NCBI GenBank assembly: GCA_003696775.1
Contig: RFFS01000095.1
Span: 1-36,113 of the forward strand
DNA from: Calditrichota bacterium
GTDB lineage: Bacteria > Calditrichota > Calditrichia > Calditrichales > J004
Reading direction: 5' to 3'
Length of the DNA: 36,113 nt
This document shows positions 1-8,427 of the stretch, one piece after another. The notes beneath the pieces are model-generated. The model did not search any database and was not told the DNA's origin. It saw only the letters and a list, made by a program, of their open reading frames with translations. The translations under genes and the position numbers were made by a program. Position 1 is the first letter of the stretch. Each line of letters starts with the position of its first letter.

Positions 1-1598
1 AACAGATTTTTAATTTTATCACGGAATTTTTGCGACTGGGCAAAATGGTAGCGCGCCAAAAACCAGCCGTAGGCGATGCCTCGGCGCGGTTTCATATCGA
101 GACCGGCAAAATCGGTTTTTTCGACGGCCAGTTTGGGGTCCAGTTGCCACACCACCGCGCGTTGAATGCGGGACAGGTTATACTTCCAGCGGGCCGGCAG
201 AGCAAGAGCGATATCCAGATTACGCCGGAACAACAATGGCGATATCAGATCGCTTTCCATATTGCAGATGTTATTGGCCACATAGCCGAAATTGGCGTAA
301 TGGAACAGATCGAACACATCCACCTGTATGGCCACCGGACTTGCTTCATAACCGCGGATGGCGTCCGCAATCATCCTATCGATATAGGCGGGGCTTTCTT
401 TTTTAAGAGATCGGTAGGCCGGTGTAAAGATATCCTCCCGGTAGTTTTTATTCAGCGCGCGGTATTTTATAAAGATGTCCTTACGGAAGGTTTTCGGTTC
501 CCGGTAGGCGTTCATCACATACATTTCATTCCAGGTACCGTCTTTGTAAAAACGGCCGTGCACGCCGTTAACGGCCAAACGGGCAAAGGGTTGATACTGA
601 CGGCGCATATAACGGATGCGTCCCATCAGATACGCCGGCTCCTCAGCGCTGCCCAGCACAATGGAGGCCGCCACGGCTTCCCAGGGGTTATTCATAAAAT
701 CCGGCCCCAGGGTAACATGGTGCAGGGTAAACCCGTGGCGACGGCTCATTTCTTTAACATGCACCACCTCCGGAAAATCATCCTTGCCAAAGATGGCGTT
801 TTCGAACGGCAAGCCTTCCCGGGTAAAAGCCGCCAGCACCATGCGGGAATCCTGCCCCATGGTGAATTCAATCAACGGCTTGGTGTCCATGGCGCTGATC
901 AGGCGGGCCGATTGCCGCATGGTGGCCGACAGTTGCTCTGCGCTTTCTTCCAATGAGGCGGATGTATAAGTTTTAGGGGGGTGCCAGTAACGCTCTTTTT
1001 CCAGTTTTTCTTCTCCGAGACGAAAAATGGCGGCGGGAGGCATGCGTTCCACATCTTTCAGCATGGAACGGTAGGACATGATATAATACCGCCATAAAAA
1101 TTCATTCAGCGCGTAAGGGTCCACTTCCGGCGGACGTAAAACGGCGCTTAAATGGGCAAAGGGCGTAAAGAGATAACAGGCGTCGGTTTCCGTATAAAAC
1201 TGGGTTTTATTCTTCATAAAATCGTTGATCACGAGGGTGATATTCCGGCGGGCGTCGTGCAGGGCCAGCACAAAATGGCCGTCCAGTTCCTTAAGCGCCT
1301 CAATGCCGCGACCCAGATAATGCGCCCACAGTTCCCGGGCATTATAGAGGCGCGGGTCGTTTACATCCGTCACCACACCGGAAAGCGCCAGCCAGTTCCC
1401 GTCCTGGTCTTCATACCAATTGTCCCGATCGTTTTTTACAAAACGCGCCAAAAAAACATCCTGCGAGGGCCGGTGCGTCTCAATGTGTTTGAAATACGGT
1501 GCCAATTGTGTATCGATGGCGGTTTGCAAACGCCGTGCGATTCCGTCCACGCAGGCGGCATGTCCGGCTTTGGCTTTTAGCAACAAAAATCCGGCCAT
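1..1598 (-). CDS. Asparagine-synthase-like amidotransferase, Cys-less, partial (3' end outside window)
   Basis: The reading frame starts at an ATG whose first base is 1598, one base after the stop of the upstream epimerase gene, and runs off the left edge (about 532 codons visible). The N-terminal part resembles the glutaminase (GATase_7) half of AsnB, with LDGHFVLALHD near residues 104-114. The second half contains FTMGQDSRMVLAAF, matching the ATP-pyrophosphatase loop (SGGxDS in typical members). The protein begins MAG where active AsnB enzymes begin MCG, so the glutaminase nucleophile is replaced by Ala. The RDxxGxxPLY segment is also degenerate (NDFMKNKTQFY), and the first Gly of the PP-loop is Met. 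By family the enzyme would amidate a carboxylate using ATP, with free ammonia or a partner's ammonia (inference). Cys-less relatives such as beta-lactam synthetase do different chemistry. Its polysaccharide neighbours favour sugar amidation over asparagine synthesis. Confidence 0.8.
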   Translation of the reverse strand, partial: MAGFLLLKAKAGHAACVDGIARRLQTAIDTQLAPYFKHIETHRPSQDVFLARFVKNDRDNWYEDQDGNWLALSGVVTDVNDPRLYNARELWAHYLGRGIEALKELDGHFVLALHDARRNITLVINDFMKNKTQFYTETDACYLFTPFAHLSAVLRPPEVDPYALNEFLWRYYIMSYRSMLKDVERMPPAAIFRLGEEKLEKERYWHPPKTYTSASLEESAEQLSATMRQSARLISAMDTKPLIEFTMGQDSRMVLAAFTREGLPFENAIFGKDDFPEVVHVKEMSRRHGFTLHHVTLGPDFMNNPWEAVAASIVLGSAEEPAYLMGRIRYMRRQYQPFARLAVNGVHGRFYKDGTWNEMYVMNAYREPKTFRKDIFIKYRALNKNYREDIFTPAYRSLKKESPAYIDRMIADAIRGYEASPVAIQVDVFDLFHYANFGYVANNICNMESDLISPLLFRRNLDIALALPARWKYNLSRIQRAVVWQLDPKLAVEKTDFAGLDMKPRRGIAYGWFLARYHFAQSQKFRDKIKNL

Positions 1599-1599
1599 T

Positions 1600-2598
1600 T
1601 TACAAACGTCCTATTTTTTTTAAGGCTTTGAATTTGATCCTGTACATGCGCAGGGCATTGAGCAATGTATCCTGTTCACGGAAAATATCCGCGTAGCGTT
1701 TAAATATCGCGCGTCCGGTTAAGCGATGCAGCATGGTCAGTTGATTGACATGCAGACGCTGATAAGCGATCGTTGCCGGATCGATTTCCGGATGCCACGG
1801 GGCGCGGCATAAATTGTAACGGGACCAAAAGCCGAGGTCGTATTCCGGCAGAACCTTTTCCAGCGTTTCCAGCCCATCATCAAACAGGCGTCCGGCCAAT
1901 GCGTGCTCCGGAAACACCCGGGTGAATTCATGCAGACCGCAAAGGGCGAAAATTTTACCGTTCAGCACCATGGTGGGCACGGTGGCGGTATATTCCTCGT
2001 AAAAAGGGCCCCATTCCGTGTAACTGGTTACACCGCCTTCGGATACAGGCAGGGTAAAAGGTTTCAGGGCCTGTTCGGCCAGGTCGGCATAACGCTCGTC
2101 ACCCGTTAGCTGATAACCGCGCAGCAGGATGGACAGGCCGCGGCTTTGCGAAAACGCCGACTGCCAGGGCCCGGGGTTTTGATACTGGGGCAGGCGGACA
2201 TCGGTCATCCAGCGCGCGCCTTTTTCCTTGCTGATTTCAGCGTTATCGTAAAACCAATCCACAAATTTCAGAAAACGCAGGCGGTCTTCTTCCGCGCCGC
2301 TTTCCAGCCAGGTATGAAAAACAGCCAATCCCATTTGACCGATGGAAATGGGGAAATAGACATAATCCTTATCGGTTACATCGATGTAGGTTTTATTGAT
2401 GGGAATGCCGTTGGCGTCAAACTTTTTTATCAATGCCTGATCCTTGCCGGCGTTCAGCCTTTCTTCCCGGAAAATAAAATAATAATGCCCCAATGTCGCA
2501 CTATGCATGTCGTCAGGCAGAGCGTACCGTTCTTTCAGACTGCGTAAATCATCACGGAATTTTCCGGCCATGAATATCATTTTTTTCAGCTTCATCAT
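1600..2598 (-). CDS. D-glucuronyl C5-epimerase C-terminal domain protein
   Basis: This 332-residue protein has no signal peptide. It shows the pattern of the glucuronyl C5-epimerase C-terminal domain: QSAFSQSRGLSILLRGYQLT near 145-164, then FYEEYTATVPTMVLNGKIFA near 205-224, FWSRYNL, and RLHVNQLTMLHRLTG near 283-297. Family members convert D-glucuronate to L-iduronate in a polymer. They may also act as related alpha/alpha-barrel enzymes on uronic-acid glycans. The ATG at 2598 overlaps the stop of the glycosyltransferase gene (ATGA), and its own stop lies one base from the downstream start, so the genes are translationally coupled. The lack of an export signal suggests action in the cytoplasm or on a lipid-linked intermediate (inference). 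Epimerase activity itself is not proven; the assignment is to the domain family. Confidence 0.78.
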   Translation of the reverse strand: MMKLKKMIFMAGKFRDDLRSLKERYALPDDMHSATLGHYYFIFREERLNAGKDQALIKKFDANGIPINKTYIDVTDKDYVYFPISIGQMGLAVFHTWLESGAEEDRLRFLKFVDWFYDNAEISKEKGARWMTDVRLPQYQNPGPWQSAFSQSRGLSILLRGYQLTGDERYADLAEQALKPFTLPVSEGGVTSYTEWGPFYEEYTATVPTMVLNGKIFALCGLHEFTRVFPEHALAGRLFDDGLETLEKVLPEYDLGFWSRYNLCRAPWHPEIDPATIAYQRLHVNQLTMLHRLTGRAIFKRYADIFREQDTLLNALRMYRIKFKALKKIGRL

Positions 2599-3890
2599 AT
2601 CTTCCGTATTAACGTATCAAACAGGTTCGACAATCTTTCCGTCAGTTTACGACGCTCGTAAGGCCGTATGGCCTCTTCATTTACGGTAAATGGCACCGCT
2701 TCTTTCCATTTATCATATAATAAAAGGATATCTCGCCGCCAGTTGTCCACCGTCGGGTTGATACGCCCCACTCCGGCCTTTTCCAGCAGCGCATTGGCTT
2801 CCGCGTCAGCGGCACCGCAGCCCACAACCGGTCGGCGGGCGGCCATGTATTCAAACACTTTACCGGGAATATGCCCGCGGTAATGGGCGACTTTTTCCAG
2901 AAAAAGCAACAACACATCCGCCTGCTGCATCCGTGCTGTCACCGCGCGATGCGGCATATAATTTTCCAGATTCAGAGTCTCCGGAAACGGCGCGAACAGC
3001 TCTTGCAGTTGCCGTGATAACGTTTCATGAATTTGACCTATGATGTGAATGCGCGTGGACGCCGCGGGGAGCGCGCCTTCTTCCAGCAGTTGGCGCAGCA
3101 TCGTCCAGAATGCAGGGTACCAGCGGTTCGGGTTCAGCCCTCCGGCATACAGCAGGGTAAAGCGCGGTCCGCGTTTATATCCGGAGGTGAAATCTTCGGG
3201 ATCATATCCGTTGGGAATGATATCGGTTTTTTCCGGATACGAGGCGGCCAGCAGTTCGCCAAAAGCCTTGCTTACGGTAACAATATGATCGGCTTTGTTC
3301 AGAATACGCCGTTCCAGACGTTGATCCAGCCGACGCGCCGTTTCCCCGCGTTGTCCGGTATAATAGTGGATATTGCTCCACGGGTCGCGGAAATCGGCTA
3401 CCCAGCGTACGGGAAAACGTTGTTTCAAATCATAGGCGATCATATGAGTGGTGGGCGGCGGTGAGGTGCTGAACAGAATATCGGGTTGATACAGCCGCAT
3501 CAGCCGTTGGGCCTGCCGCCGCGCCGCAAATCGCCACAGCAGTTTGGCGTCCGGAATAAACAGGTTCAGGCGAATCCAATGTATAATTTTACCGGACAGA
3601 TTTTGAGGGGCGCGGGCCAGTTGCCCCACGGGGGCGCCTTGCGAGGTTGTTCCGCGCAGACGACGCAGCGCCTGTTCCGGCTCCGGCGCCACGCTGTAAA
3701 ACACTTTAACACCGGCCGGTACTTCCGCGGCCAGACTTTCATCACGCGCCGGCCAAATGCCATCCCGCACGGTTAACACAACCACCCGCCAGCCCAGCTC
3801 GTGCAGATAGCGGGCAAATTTAAGCGGGCGTTGCACGCCGGGTCCACCGGCGGGCGGCCAGTAATAGCTGATGATCAGAACGGTTTTCAT
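2595..3890 (-). CDS. Glycosyltransferase family 4 (GT-B) protein
   Basis: The protein has 431 residues. The N-terminal Rossmann-like half opens with a beta strand and a glycine-rich loop (YYWPPAGGPGVQR, residues 9-21), typical of GT4 sugar transferases. WVADFRDPWSN lies near residue 165, and the C-terminal nucleotide-sugar site is GKVFEYMAARRPVVG near 340-355. It would transfer a sugar from an activated nucleotide sugar to a growing surface glycan. Donor and acceptor cannot be read from sequence. Its ATG overlaps the YfhO-like stop (ATGA) and its stop overlaps the epimerase start, so it sits in the middle of a coupled operon. The MIAYDL segment near residue 145 and other hydrophobic stretches suggest peripheral membrane contact, but no clear transmembrane helix is seen. 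Confidence 0.88.
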   Translation of the reverse strand: MKTVLIISYYWPPAGGPGVQRPLKFARYLHELGWRVVVLTVRDGIWPARDESLAAEVPAGVKVFYSVAPEPEQALRRLRGTTSQGAPVGQLARAPQNLSGKIIHWIRLNLFIPDAKLLWRFAARRQAQRLMRLYQPDILFSTSPPPTTHMIAYDLKQRFPVRWVADFRDPWSNIHYYTGQRGETARRLDQRLERRILNKADHIVTVSKAFGELLAASYPEKTDIIPNGYDPEDFTSGYKRGPRFTLLYAGGLNPNRWYPAFWTMLRQLLEEGALPAASTRIHIIGQIHETLSRQLQELFAPFPETLNLENYMPHRAVTARMQQADVLLLFLEKVAHYRGHIPGKVFEYMAARRPVVGCGAADAEANALLEKAGVGRINPTVDNWRRDILLLYDKWKEAVPFTVNEEAIRPYERRKLTERLSNLFDTLIRKI

Positions 3891-6382
3891 TCCGGTTGCG
3901 GGGCGCCTCCGCTTTTTCGGTTTTTAAGCCACGGCGCCAACCCGCTTAACGCGGCCAAGACCAACAGGGTTACGGAAATAGCGGCCATGCGGACATTTCG
4001 GGCATAGGAATCGGGTTCAAACACCAGCCGCACGGTATGACGCCCCGCGGGTATGCGCATCGCCTGCAGGGTGTGATCCGCCCTCCAGACCTTCTCAACC
4101 GGCGCATCATCGAGATAGTGTTTCCAGCCCGGCGGATAGTAATTTTCCGAAATCACCAAAAGGCCTTCGGTCGAAGTATATACCTGTAATTTCAATTCCT
4201 TCGGTGAAAATCCGGTTACCCGCACACTTTGGCTGTCTGCTTCCTGAGGTTGCCAGCCGGGATCGCTTTCCAGCAACGCCACGCTATCGGGTTTAAATGC
4301 CGGATTATTGAGATAAGCCACCCGCTCATATTCATCGGGGATGAGCTTATAAGCCGGGACAAACCAGGCACGCGGCAAAGCATTCTTTAAACGGTAGGTT
4401 GTCAATTTTGCAGCGGCATCCCGGTGAACCGCCGTAAAATCGTTGTCAGGCAGGGTACGGCCGGAAACGACGTATTTCACGTTAAGCATGCGCAACACCG
4501 CCGGATTCACGCGGTTGCCGTTGGCCAGGTTGTTTTCAACAATCTCTTCCATGCTGTACATCTTGATAGGGGTGTAACCGCCCACGTTTTGATGAAAATA
4601 GGAATAACGGTTATCGCGAAAGGAGCGCCCCACCGGCATAACCCGGAACAGGGACGTATCTTTTAAAATAAAACGATCGCTGTCCGTGGCGCGGAAATAA
4701 CGTTGTTCCAGGCGCTTCAGGTTAACAAATTCCTTGGTAACCCGTTCCCGGATGGCGGTCATATCGATCAGCGTCAGCAACACCAAAAACAGACCGAACG
4801 CCGCGGCGTTGAGTTTGTTTTTAAGATAAGCCCCGAGAGCGACCACAACAGCAAGCGCGAATCCGATAAAACGCAGCATATCACTGTTAAACATCTCCTT
4901 GCGGATGGCAATAATCATGTGCATCACCTGCGGATCGTACTGCTCGCCGCTTTTGGTGAAGGAAAACCCCTGCCCCACCAACCAGAAAAGGAGACCCACG
5001 CCTACAAAAACACCGCTGATCGTCAACAGTTTACGCGCCGTTTCTTTTTCACGGGCTTGCGGTTGCAACACGCTTTTTAAGCCGAACGCGGCCAGTAAGG
5101 CCATGATGAAAAAGGTGACGGTTACGCTCATCATCGGCGCGCGAAATTTGTTGAAATAGGGGACATAATCGAAAAAGAGCCGGTAAAACGCCTCAAAATG
5201 CCGACCGAAGGAGAGCAGCGTCAAAAATACGGCAAACACCGTCAGGGCAATCACCAGCGGATGACGCCGATTCATAAAAATACCGATCAAAGCCAGCAGC
5301 AGGGTCAGAATGCCCATGTATTCGTAACTCTGTGTAAACGGCATCTCGCCCCAATAGCCGGGGATGGTACGGCCACGCAATTGGGGCACGGCATCGCCGG
5401 TATAGGTTTCGCCGGACATACCGCCAAAAGCACGTGGTGCAATCCAGGTAAACAGCTCATCCGGCGCGGTGGACCACTGGGTGGCGTACTCCATGGATAC
5501 GCCTGTTCCCGAACCCGCTTGTTGGACGTTTTGCGGTTGATTCAAGTGGATGGTGGTTTTACCGCGCTTGGACCAGGGGATATATTCCCCGGCCAGGAAC
5601 AAGGGTTGGGCGGCGGTCATAATGCCCAGTGTCACCGCGGCAACAATCAACAATGCCGCGCGGCCAAAAGCGGCATAGCGTTTGTTCAAAGCTTCTTTGA
5701 TCACCGGACCGATCCCGATGCTGAAGATCAGCAAAGCCGTATAAAAGATGATTTGATAATGCTGGGTGCGAATCTGCACGCCAAAAGCCAGGCCAAACAA
5801 GGCCGCCGCCCAAAGGGTGCGTTTATCAAGAAACACCCTAAACATCCAAATAACCCACGGCAGCAGCATCAGTGCCCGGTATTTGGCGTTGTGCCCTTCC
5901 AGAAAAAGGGATTTATAATGCGGCATCAAAACAAACATCGCCGCCCCCGCGAAACCGATGAGCGGGCTGAAACGCATATAACGCAGCATAAAATAAAAAC
6001 CGTACGCCGCAAACAGAGTGTAGATAAATATGTTGTTGAACAAACGCCCCAACAGGTTTAGCAGGGTATCAAACGATGGCGTCACCGGCGGAATGCGCTG
6101 GTAACGCGGCATGCCGGCAAACACGTACGGGTTCCACAACGCCTTTTCCCCGCTTTTTTCCTGCCATAATTTCACCTGATGGTTGGTGCCGATGGAGCCG
6201 AGCACATCCACGCCCTGCGGTGTCAGGTGATCGATGGCCATGGGCTTAAACAGAATCAACAAACCGATGGTCAGCGCCAGCAATGCGAGGATATCCTGCG
6301 CACGGGTACTCAGTCGGGGCAGCGCGTTTGCGTCCGGCCGAGGGTCGTACTTCGGGGCGGTGTTTTTTTTCTTTTTTGCCAT
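3887..6382 (-). CDS. YfhO-family multi-spanning membrane protein
   Basis: The protein has 831 residues, with a short basic N-terminus (MAKKKKN), about a dozen hydrophobic helices up to roughly residue 555, a soluble domain, and a last helix near 800-822 (ISVTLLVLAALSGLAPWL). The end of the soluble part reads SENYYPPGWKHYLDDAPVEK, followed by a PAGRHTVRLVFEPDS stretch, which is the characteristic closing block of YfhO-like proteins. Family members are implicated in glycosylating lipoteichoic acid or other envelope polymers from lipid-linked sugars, with a GT-C-like fold. An external sugar-transfer role beside the GT4 gene is therefore inferred. The ATG at 6382 is preceded by AAGGAC. It is the first gene of the minus-strand operon 6382-1. 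Confidence 0.87.
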   Translation of the reverse strand: MAKKKKNTAPKYDPRPDANALPRLSTRAQDILALLALTIGLLILFKPMAIDHLTPQGVDVLGSIGTNHQVKLWQEKSGEKALWNPYVFAGMPRYQRIPPVTPSFDTLLNLLGRLFNNIFIYTLFAAYGFYFMLRYMRFSPLIGFAGAAMFVLMPHYKSLFLEGHNAKYRALMLLPWVIWMFRVFLDKRTLWAAALFGLAFGVQIRTQHYQIIFYTALLIFSIGIGPVIKEALNKRYAAFGRAALLIVAAVTLGIMTAAQPLFLAGEYIPWSKRGKTTIHLNQPQNVQQAGSGTGVSMEYATQWSTAPDELFTWIAPRAFGGMSGETYTGDAVPQLRGRTIPGYWGEMPFTQSYEYMGILTLLLALIGIFMNRRHPLVIALTVFAVFLTLLSFGRHFEAFYRLFFDYVPYFNKFRAPMMSVTVTFFIMALLAAFGLKSVLQPQAREKETARKLLTISGVFVGVGLLFWLVGQGFSFTKSGEQYDPQVMHMIIAIRKEMFNSDMLRFIGFALAVVVALGAYLKNKLNAAAFGLFLVLLTLIDMTAIRERVTKEFVNLKRLEQRYFRATDSDRFILKDTSLFRVMPVGRSFRDNRYSYFHQNVGGYTPIKMYSMEEIVENNLANGNRVNPAVLRMLNVKYVVSGRTLPDNDFTAVHRDAAAKLTTYRLKNALPRAWFVPAYKLIPDEYERVAYLNNPAFKPDSVALLESDPGWQPQEADSQSVRVTGFSPKELKLQVYTSTEGLLVISENYYPPGWKHYLDDAPVEKVWRADHTLQAMRIPAGRHTVRLVFEPDSYARNVRMAAISVTLLVLAALSGLAPWLKNRKSGGAPQPE

Positions 6383-6439
6383 GTCGGGTCCTTGCTATAA
6401 AGTGGAAAGTCTCAATCAGGGAGCTGGCCGTTGCCTAAG

Positions 6440-6456
6440 CCCGTTCGGTGGACGGG
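6440..6456 (-). repeat. Inverted repeat in leader of the polysaccharide operon
   Basis: CCCGT, 7 bases, ACGGG. It lies between the candidate promoter and the YfhO-like start, so it would form a hairpin in the mRNA leader. No run of T follows on the minus strand, so it is not an obvious terminator. Confidence 0.3.
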
Positions 6457-6473
6457 AACCCTGAATATAGCAT

Positions 6474-6505
6474 GAAATTTAAACCAATTTTACCATAAAT
6501 CGAAA
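6474..6505 (-). promoter_or_regulatory. Candidate promoter of the polysaccharide operon
   Basis: On the minus strand TTTC, 20 bases, TAAATTTC lies about 92 bases before the YfhO-like start. It resembles the Bacteroidota -33/-7 pattern (TTTG, TAnnTTTG) with one mismatch in each box. The region is AT-rich, so a chance match is possible. Confidence 0.3.
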
Positions 6506-6590
6506 ATAAATTGGAAGGTGTGAAACATCGGGCGCATTATTAAAGGTTTTCGGAGTTGTTGCGAAAGTAATTTTGATGTTGGCGCAATGG

Positions 6591-6666
6591 CCTGACATTT
6601 TGTAAATTTCACGCAATTATTGCCCAAAGCGAGTAATACTATCGATAATAGCCCTGACATTTTTGT
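6591..6666. repeat. Direct repeat pair, possible operator
   Basis: CCTGACATTTTGT at 6591-6603 recurs as CCTGACATTTTTGTG at 6653-6666, 62 bases apart (about six helical turns). Both copies follow similar flanks (CAATGG and TAATAGC). They lie 50-125 bases upstream of the hydrolase start, where a regulator could bind. No regulator is identified. Confidence 0.35.
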
Positions 6667-6716
6667 GTGTCTAAACGATTTCAACTCAACCCCATATCAT
6701 TTTTCCGAGGAGAATT

Positions 6717-7568
6717 ATGCTGCGCAAAACGCAACGTATCGTTAATCAAGCCGGTGAAGATATAATGGCCGACATCCGCCACAGGGAGGACGCCCGCGAA
6801 GTGCCGGTGGTTATTTTGGTGCATGGTTTTAAGGGTTTTAAAGACTGGGGCTTTTTCCCGGACCTGGCCGAGCGCCTGGCCATGGACGGATATGTTACCA
6901 TCACGTTTAACTTTTCCCGTAACGGCATCGGTTATGATCCGCGTACGTTTGAACGGCTTGACCTGTTCAGTGAAAACACCCATTCCCACGAACTGGACGA
7001 CCTGCAAAGCGTAATCGACGAAGTGCGCGCGGAAAAAATCGCCCGTCGTTATGCCGACCCGGAGCGCATTGCCCTGTTGGGACACAGCCGCGGCGGCGGC
7101 ACCGCCCTGTTAAAAGCGGCCGAACTGGGCGATGTGATCAGTTGTGTTATCACATGGGCATCGGTAGCTTCTTTCTTCCGTTACAGCGAGGCGCAAATCG
7201 CCCAATGGGAAAAAGAAGGCGTGATTGAAATCGAAAACAGCCGTACCGGACAAATGATGCCCATTAAAAAAAGTCTGTGGGATGATCTTAACAGCAATAA
7301 AGACAAACTGGATATACTCAAAGCATGCGCAAATCTTGAAAATCCTGCCCTGTTCATTCACGGCAGTGAAGACGCAACCGTGGCGCCTTCGTGCAGTGAA
7401 CAGTTGCACGAGGCCTGCTCTTCCTATGTTAAACGCCTGGAAGTGATTGAAGGCGCCGGCCATACCTTCAATGTGAAACATCCCATGGAACGGGATAAAC
7501 CGCCGCGGGAATACATCACCGCGTGTGATATAACGGAAAATTGGTTCGACAATTATCTTAACATTTAA
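6717..7568 (+). CDS. Alpha/beta hydrolase
   Basis: The protein has 283 residues and a complete alpha/beta-hydrolase pattern. The oxyanion-hole loop is HGFKGFKDWG (36-45), and the nucleophile elbow GHSRGG has Ser at about 124. The acid is Asp in HGSEDATV at about 220 and the base is His in GAGHTF at about 250. The start is fixed by GAGGAGAA just upstream of the ATG. There is no signal peptide, so it should be cytoplasmic. It resembles the dienelactone-hydrolase / serine-aminopeptidase-like group of small esterases, but the substrate cannot be inferred. The metallo-hydrolase gene starts 10 bases after its stop, and the two are probably cotranscribed. Confidence 0.9.
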   Translation: MLRKTQRIVNQAGEDIMADIRHREDAREVPVVILVHGFKGFKDWGFFPDLAERLAMDGYVTITFNFSRNGIGYDPRTFERLDLFSENTHSHELDDLQSVIDEVRAEKIARRYADPERIALLGHSRGGGTALLKAAELGDVISCVITWASVASFFRYSEAQIAQWEKEGVIEIENSRTGQMMPIKKSLWDDLNSNKDKLDILKACANLENPALFIHGSEDATVAPSCSEQLHEACSSYVKRLEVIEGAGHTFNVKHPMERDKPPREYITACDITENWFDNYLNI

Positions 7569-7577
7569 AGGACGCGC

Positions 7578-8426
7578 ATGTTGCAAATCGGAGATTACCG
7601 GATAACGTTTATGGAAAGCGGCCATGTCAGCCTGGATGGCGGCGCCATGTTCGGCGTGGTGCCGAAAACCCTGTGGAGCCGCACCAATCCCGCGGATGAA
7701 CTCAACCGCATATTGCTGGCCATGCGCCTGTTGCTTATCCGTTATAAAGACCGCCTTATGGTGGTGGATACGGGCGTGGGCACGAAAATGAGCGATAAGC
7801 TGAAAAAAATCTACAATGTGGATCACAGCCGTTACAGTCTGGAAAGCGGCCTGCGCACGGCGGGGATTCGTGCCGGGGACGTGACCGATGTCATCGTTAC
7901 CCATCTGCATTTCGATCATATCGGCGGCGCCACCTATCGTGACGCGCGTGGTGAATTGCAGCTTACCTTTCCCAACGCCACCCATCATGTACAAAAAAAA
8001 CAGTGGCAATGGGCGCTGAATCCAACGGAAAAAGACGGCGCCAGCTTTATGCCGGAGAATTTCCTTCCCATCGAAGAACACGGGCGATTGAACCTGATCG
8101 ACGGCGAGGGCGCTCTGTTTCCCGGATTGGAATTGGTTGTCCTGAACGGCCATACACCCGGCATGCAGGCCCTAAAAATTTCCGATGGCCGGGAAACAAT
8201 GTTCTATTGTGCCGATCTGTTCCCGACGGCGGCACATATCCCGCTGCCTTACATCATGGGTTATGATGTCTATCCGCTGGAAACCCTGGCCGAAAAAAAA
8301 CGCCTGTTGCCCCGGGCCGTGGAAGAAAACTGGCTGCTGTTATTCGAACACGATCCGCGACACATTGCCGGACGCGCCGGGCAAAACGCCAAAGGTTTTT
8401 TTCTGGCGGAACAAACTGAACTATAA
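7578..8426 (+). CDS. Metallo-beta-lactamase-fold hydrolase
   Basis: The protein has 282 residues. The metal motif HLHFDH is at about 109-114 (HxHxDH). It is followed by NGHTPG near 193, an Asp in CADLFP near 214, and a final His in LFEHDPRH near 257. This set of ligands is typical of lactonase-like members (AHL-lactonase / YtnP type) that hydrolyse lactones, esters or related substrates at a dinuclear zinc centre. There is no signal peptide. The stop is one base from the methyltransferase ATG, so expression is coupled. The substrate is unknown; quorum quenching is possible but not supported by anything nearby. Confidence 0.88.
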   Translation: MLQIGDYRITFMESGHVSLDGGAMFGVVPKTLWSRTNPADELNRILLAMRLLLIRYKDRLMVVDTGVGTKMSDKLKKIYNVDHSRYSLESGLRTAGIRAGDVTDVIVTHLHFDHIGGATYRDARGELQLTFPNATHHVQKKQWQWALNPTEKDGASFMPENFLPIEEHGRLNLIDGEGALFPGLELVVLNGHTPGMQALKISDGRETMFYCADLFPTAAHIPLPYIMGYDVYPLETLAEKKRLLPRAVEENWLLLFEHDPRHIAGRAGQNAKGFFLAEQTEL

Positions 8427-8427
8427 C

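Larger units (their letters stand above)
6383..6716. other. Divergent intergenic region, 334 bp
   Basis: This gap separates the minus-strand polysaccharide operon from the plus-strand hydrolase operon, so it should hold promoters for both. It contains the candidate minus-strand promoter at 6474-6505, an inverted repeat at 6440-6456 and a direct repeat of CTGACATTTT at about 6592 and 6654. A weaker plus-strand pair is GTTG at 6578 with TAAATTTC at 6603. No plausible gene is seen in it. Confidence 0.6.

Noticed and set aside
30-956. A 308-codon open frame on the plus strand
   Set aside because: It is antisense to the asparagine-synthase-like gene, which has clear motifs. The long frame follows from its codon bias, and its protein has no family resemblance.
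5198-6061. A 287-codon open frame on the plus strand
   Set aside because: Antisense to the YfhO-like membrane gene; its product is a low-complexity Gln/His/Arg-rich translation, typical of a shadow frame.
7110-8153. A 347-codon open frame on the minus strand
   Set aside because: Antisense to two genes with complete catalytic motifs and crosses their boundary.
8185-8427. N-terminal extension of the methyltransferase
   Set aside because: It lies entirely within the metallo-hydrolase gene; the ATG at 8428 is directly after that gene's stop.
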